This document shows positions 4,882 to 6,118 of a stretch of DNA of 6,118 nt, piece after piece. How positions within the stretch are numbered: the first letter of the stretch is position 1; every line of letters starts with the position of its first letter. The notes below the pieces were generated by a model. The model was not told the origin of the DNA. It searched no databases and saw only the letters and a list, made by a program, of their open reading frames with translations. The stretch comes from Pirellulales bacterium (GTDB lineage: Bacteria; Planctomycetota; Planctomycetia; Pirellulales; JALHLM01). The stretch covers positions 1-6,118 of the forward strand of contig JALHLM010000385.1 of assembly GCA_022844585.1 (NCBI GenBank). Direction: 5' to 3'. Both the position numbers and the translations under genes were made by a program.

Positions 4882-5929
4882 GCGGCGAGAAGTAGAAGAT
4901 GTACTTCGAGACCTGGAAGAAGACCGGGGCGGCGAAGCAGATCGAGTCGATCCGGTCGAGCACGCCGCCGTGCCCTTCGACCAGCGTGCCGTAGTCGCGG
5001 ACGCCGCGGTCGCGTTTGATGGCCGACATGGTGAGTCCCCCGGCGAAGCCCATCAGCGCCGTGGCGAAGGAGAGGATCGCGACCTGAAAGATGTTGAAGG
5101 GCGTGGCCCACCAGAACATCATGCCGAGCAGCGTCGTGGCCCCGATGCCGCCGAGCATGCCGGTCCAGGTGCGTCCCTGATGGATGGCCGGCGCAATCAC
5201 GTAGCGGCCGAACAGCTTTTCGGCGGCCAGGTGCAGCACGTCGCCGAGCTGCACGATCAGGATGAAGAAGAACATCAGGCGCGCGTTGCGCGTCAATCGT
5301 TCCTGGGCGTTCAGCGCCGGCCGCGCGTCTGACGCAGGACTTGCGCTGGCGGCTACGACAGGCGTGGTCTCCGCCGTGGGCGAATTCATGGCAATCTGCT
5401 GCTCATCCAGGCTGAGGATCGCAGGAGCGTAGCTTAGGCAGTAGACGCAGATCATCAGGCCGGCCTGGATCTTCGCGGTCCGTTCCAGGAACCGCTTGAA
5501 ATCGCCGGCAAACGCGACCCGGGCGGGGATGAACAAGAACGCGTACACCGGAATGAGGATGCTGTAGAGCGGCTCGCGGCGCATGCCGACGAGGATGAAT
5601 TGCAACGGCGTGAAGATGAAGAACACCCAGAACAGCGCGCGGTGATCGGCAATGCGCGTGGGCGTGAGGGTGATGAATTCGCGCAGCGCCCAGAAGGAGA
5701 TCACGCCGAACAGGATCACGGTCGCCGAGTAGCCGAGCAGAAAGGCCGTGGCCAAGGCCGCAGTCATAATCCACCAGGCGTTCACGCGGCGGTTGAACTT
5801 GGCCACGATCGCCGGGTCCATGCCGTTGTCGACCTGGCCGCGCAGAATCCTCCCCACGAGCGTGGCGACGCCCAACGCGACGAACACGCCGAGAACAAGA
5901 ACGAGCGTGTAGCGATCGTAAAACTGCAC
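4874..5929 (-). CDS. Phosphatidate cytidylyltransferase (CdsA/YnbB-like) membrane protein
   Basis: A 351-residue polytopic membrane protein with about eight to ten hydrophobic segments. CdsA makes CDP-diacylglycerol from CTP and phosphatidic acid for phospholipid synthesis. The C-terminal signature is present at 302-328: SAIKR, then RD at 311-312, then HGGVLDRID at 320-328. The expected KD reads RD, and the Pro/Gly/Ser position two before the His is Glu (VEGHGG). Upstream, QLGDVLHLAAEKLFGR (227-242) and APAIHQGRTWTGMLGG (246-261) match the substrate-binding region, although the usual Glu of KTWEG is Thr256. This variant pattern recalls the YnbB branch rather than classical CdsA, from memory. 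Residues about 174-216 form an Ala/Pro/Thr-rich hydrophilic insert between membrane helices. The start is a GTG at 5929 without a good Shine-Dalgarno sequence. The next in-frame ATG would remove the first membrane helix. Confidence 0.87.
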   Translation of the reverse strand: MQFYDRYTLVLVLGVFVALGVATLVGRILRGQVDNGMDPAIVAKFNRRVNAWWIMTAALATAFLLGYSATVILFGVISFWALREFITLTPTRIADHRALFWVFFIFTPLQFILVGMRREPLYSILIPVYAFLFIPARVAFAGDFKRFLERTAKIQAGLMICVYCLSYAPAILSLDEQQIAMNSPTAETTPVVAASASPASDARPALNAQERLTRNARLMFFFILIVQLGDVLHLAAEKLFGRYVIAPAIHQGRTWTGMLGGIGATTLLGMMFWWATPFNIFQVAILSFATALMGFAGGLTMSAIKRDRGVRDYGTLVEGHGGVLDRIDSICFAAPVFFQVSKYIFYFSPPT

Positions 5930-5948
5930 GGATGGCTCGGGAGTTTGA

Positions 5949-5984
5949 AGTGTTCAGTGTTCAGTGTTCAGTTTTCAGTGTTTC
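5949..5984. repeat. Heptanucleotide tandem repeat upstream of the cytidylyltransferase gene
   Basis: The unit AGTGTTC occurs three times in perfect register from 5949. A fourth copy reads AGTTTTC, and a fifth has one extra T. The array starts 19 bases upstream of the GTG start of the minus-strand gene, so it lies in that gene's leader or promoter region. Seven-base units do not preserve a reading frame, and copy-number change here could alter expression. Confidence 0.75.
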
Positions 5985-6011
5985 GTGCGGAGATTCGTCA
6001 CTTGACGTTCT

Positions 6012-6099
6012 ACACTAGCCCGACGCGCAAGCGAGGGGGAATAAGCGCGGTTCGGCGTTTCGACGTTTACTCCCCCTCGCTTGCGCGTCGGGCTAGTGT
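6012..6099. repeat. Perfect inverted repeat IR4 (29-bp arms, 30-nt spacer)
   Basis: The left arm at 6012-6040 reads ACACTAGCCCGACG then CGCAAGCGAGGGGGA. The right arm at 6071-6099 is its exact reverse complement. Compared with IR2 there is one substitution (GCGCCAGC to GCGCAAGC), matched by the complementary change in the partner arm. The repeat lies upstream of the minus-strand cytidylyltransferase gene. No gene is visible in the remaining bases to the window end. Confidence 0.9.
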
Positions 6100-6118
6100 G
6101 ATTCGGAATACGTTTACG

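Noticed and set aside
4623..5332. Open frames on both strands across the peptidase end and the cytidylyltransferase (4688-5332 plus, 4623-5111 minus)
   Set aside because: Arg/Ala/Gly-rich composition typical of frame shadows in GC-rich DNA; they overlap two genes with clear motifs.
726..6099. CRISPR array suggested by recurring 26-29 bp repeats
   Set aside because: The repeats occur in inverted pairs kilobases apart, not as regularly spaced direct repeats, and there are no cas genes.

Overview
The window is GC-rich bacterial chromosomal DNA. The best guess is a planctomycete of the Pirellulales type. This rests on the protein repertoire (a stand-alone Flp/type IVb pilin, a site-2 protease with a rhomboid-style tail, a secreted MA-like peptidase, a divergent CdsA) and on dispersed repeats of the TTTCGCG and AGCCCGACGCG kinds that I associate with planctomycete intergenic DNA. 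The assignment is an inference from memory, not a database result.

Layout, left to right. A small exported Dabb-domain protein (minus, 123-560) ends next to an imperfect inverted repeat (15-91). The 472-base gap 561-1032 separates it from a divergently transcribed Flp pilin (plus, 1033-1212). That gap holds a candidate promoter for each gene and a nested pair of inverted repeats. A site-2 (M50) membrane protease follows (plus, 1450-2481). A perfect 29-bp inverted repeat with a 117-nt spacer (2555-2729) lies between it and a DinB/YfiT-like metal-binding protein (plus, 2758-3225). The 555-base gap 3226-3780 holds a 316-bp element with long inverted ends (3244-3559) and a strong bulged hairpin (3707-3744). 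Then comes a secreted zinc peptidase of the MA-like type (plus, 3781-4881). It overlaps tail to tail by 8 bp with a CdsA/YnbB-like phosphatidate cytidylyltransferase (minus, 4874-5929). A heptanucleotide tandem repeat and another perfect 29-bp inverted repeat lie upstream of that gene.

The six genes do not form an obvious operon or a shared pathway. They look like independent housekeeping or envelope genes separated by repeat-rich spacers: four act at or beyond the membrane (pilin, site-2 protease, cytidylyltransferase, exported Dabb protein), one is a secreted peptidase and one is probably cytoplasmic. I saw no defence system, integrase, transposase, CRISPR array, tRNA or rRNA. The most notable signal is the inverted-repeat family. 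Arms within each of three pairs are identical, yet the pairs differ from one another at positions changed in both arms, so pairing has been kept while sequence drifted.
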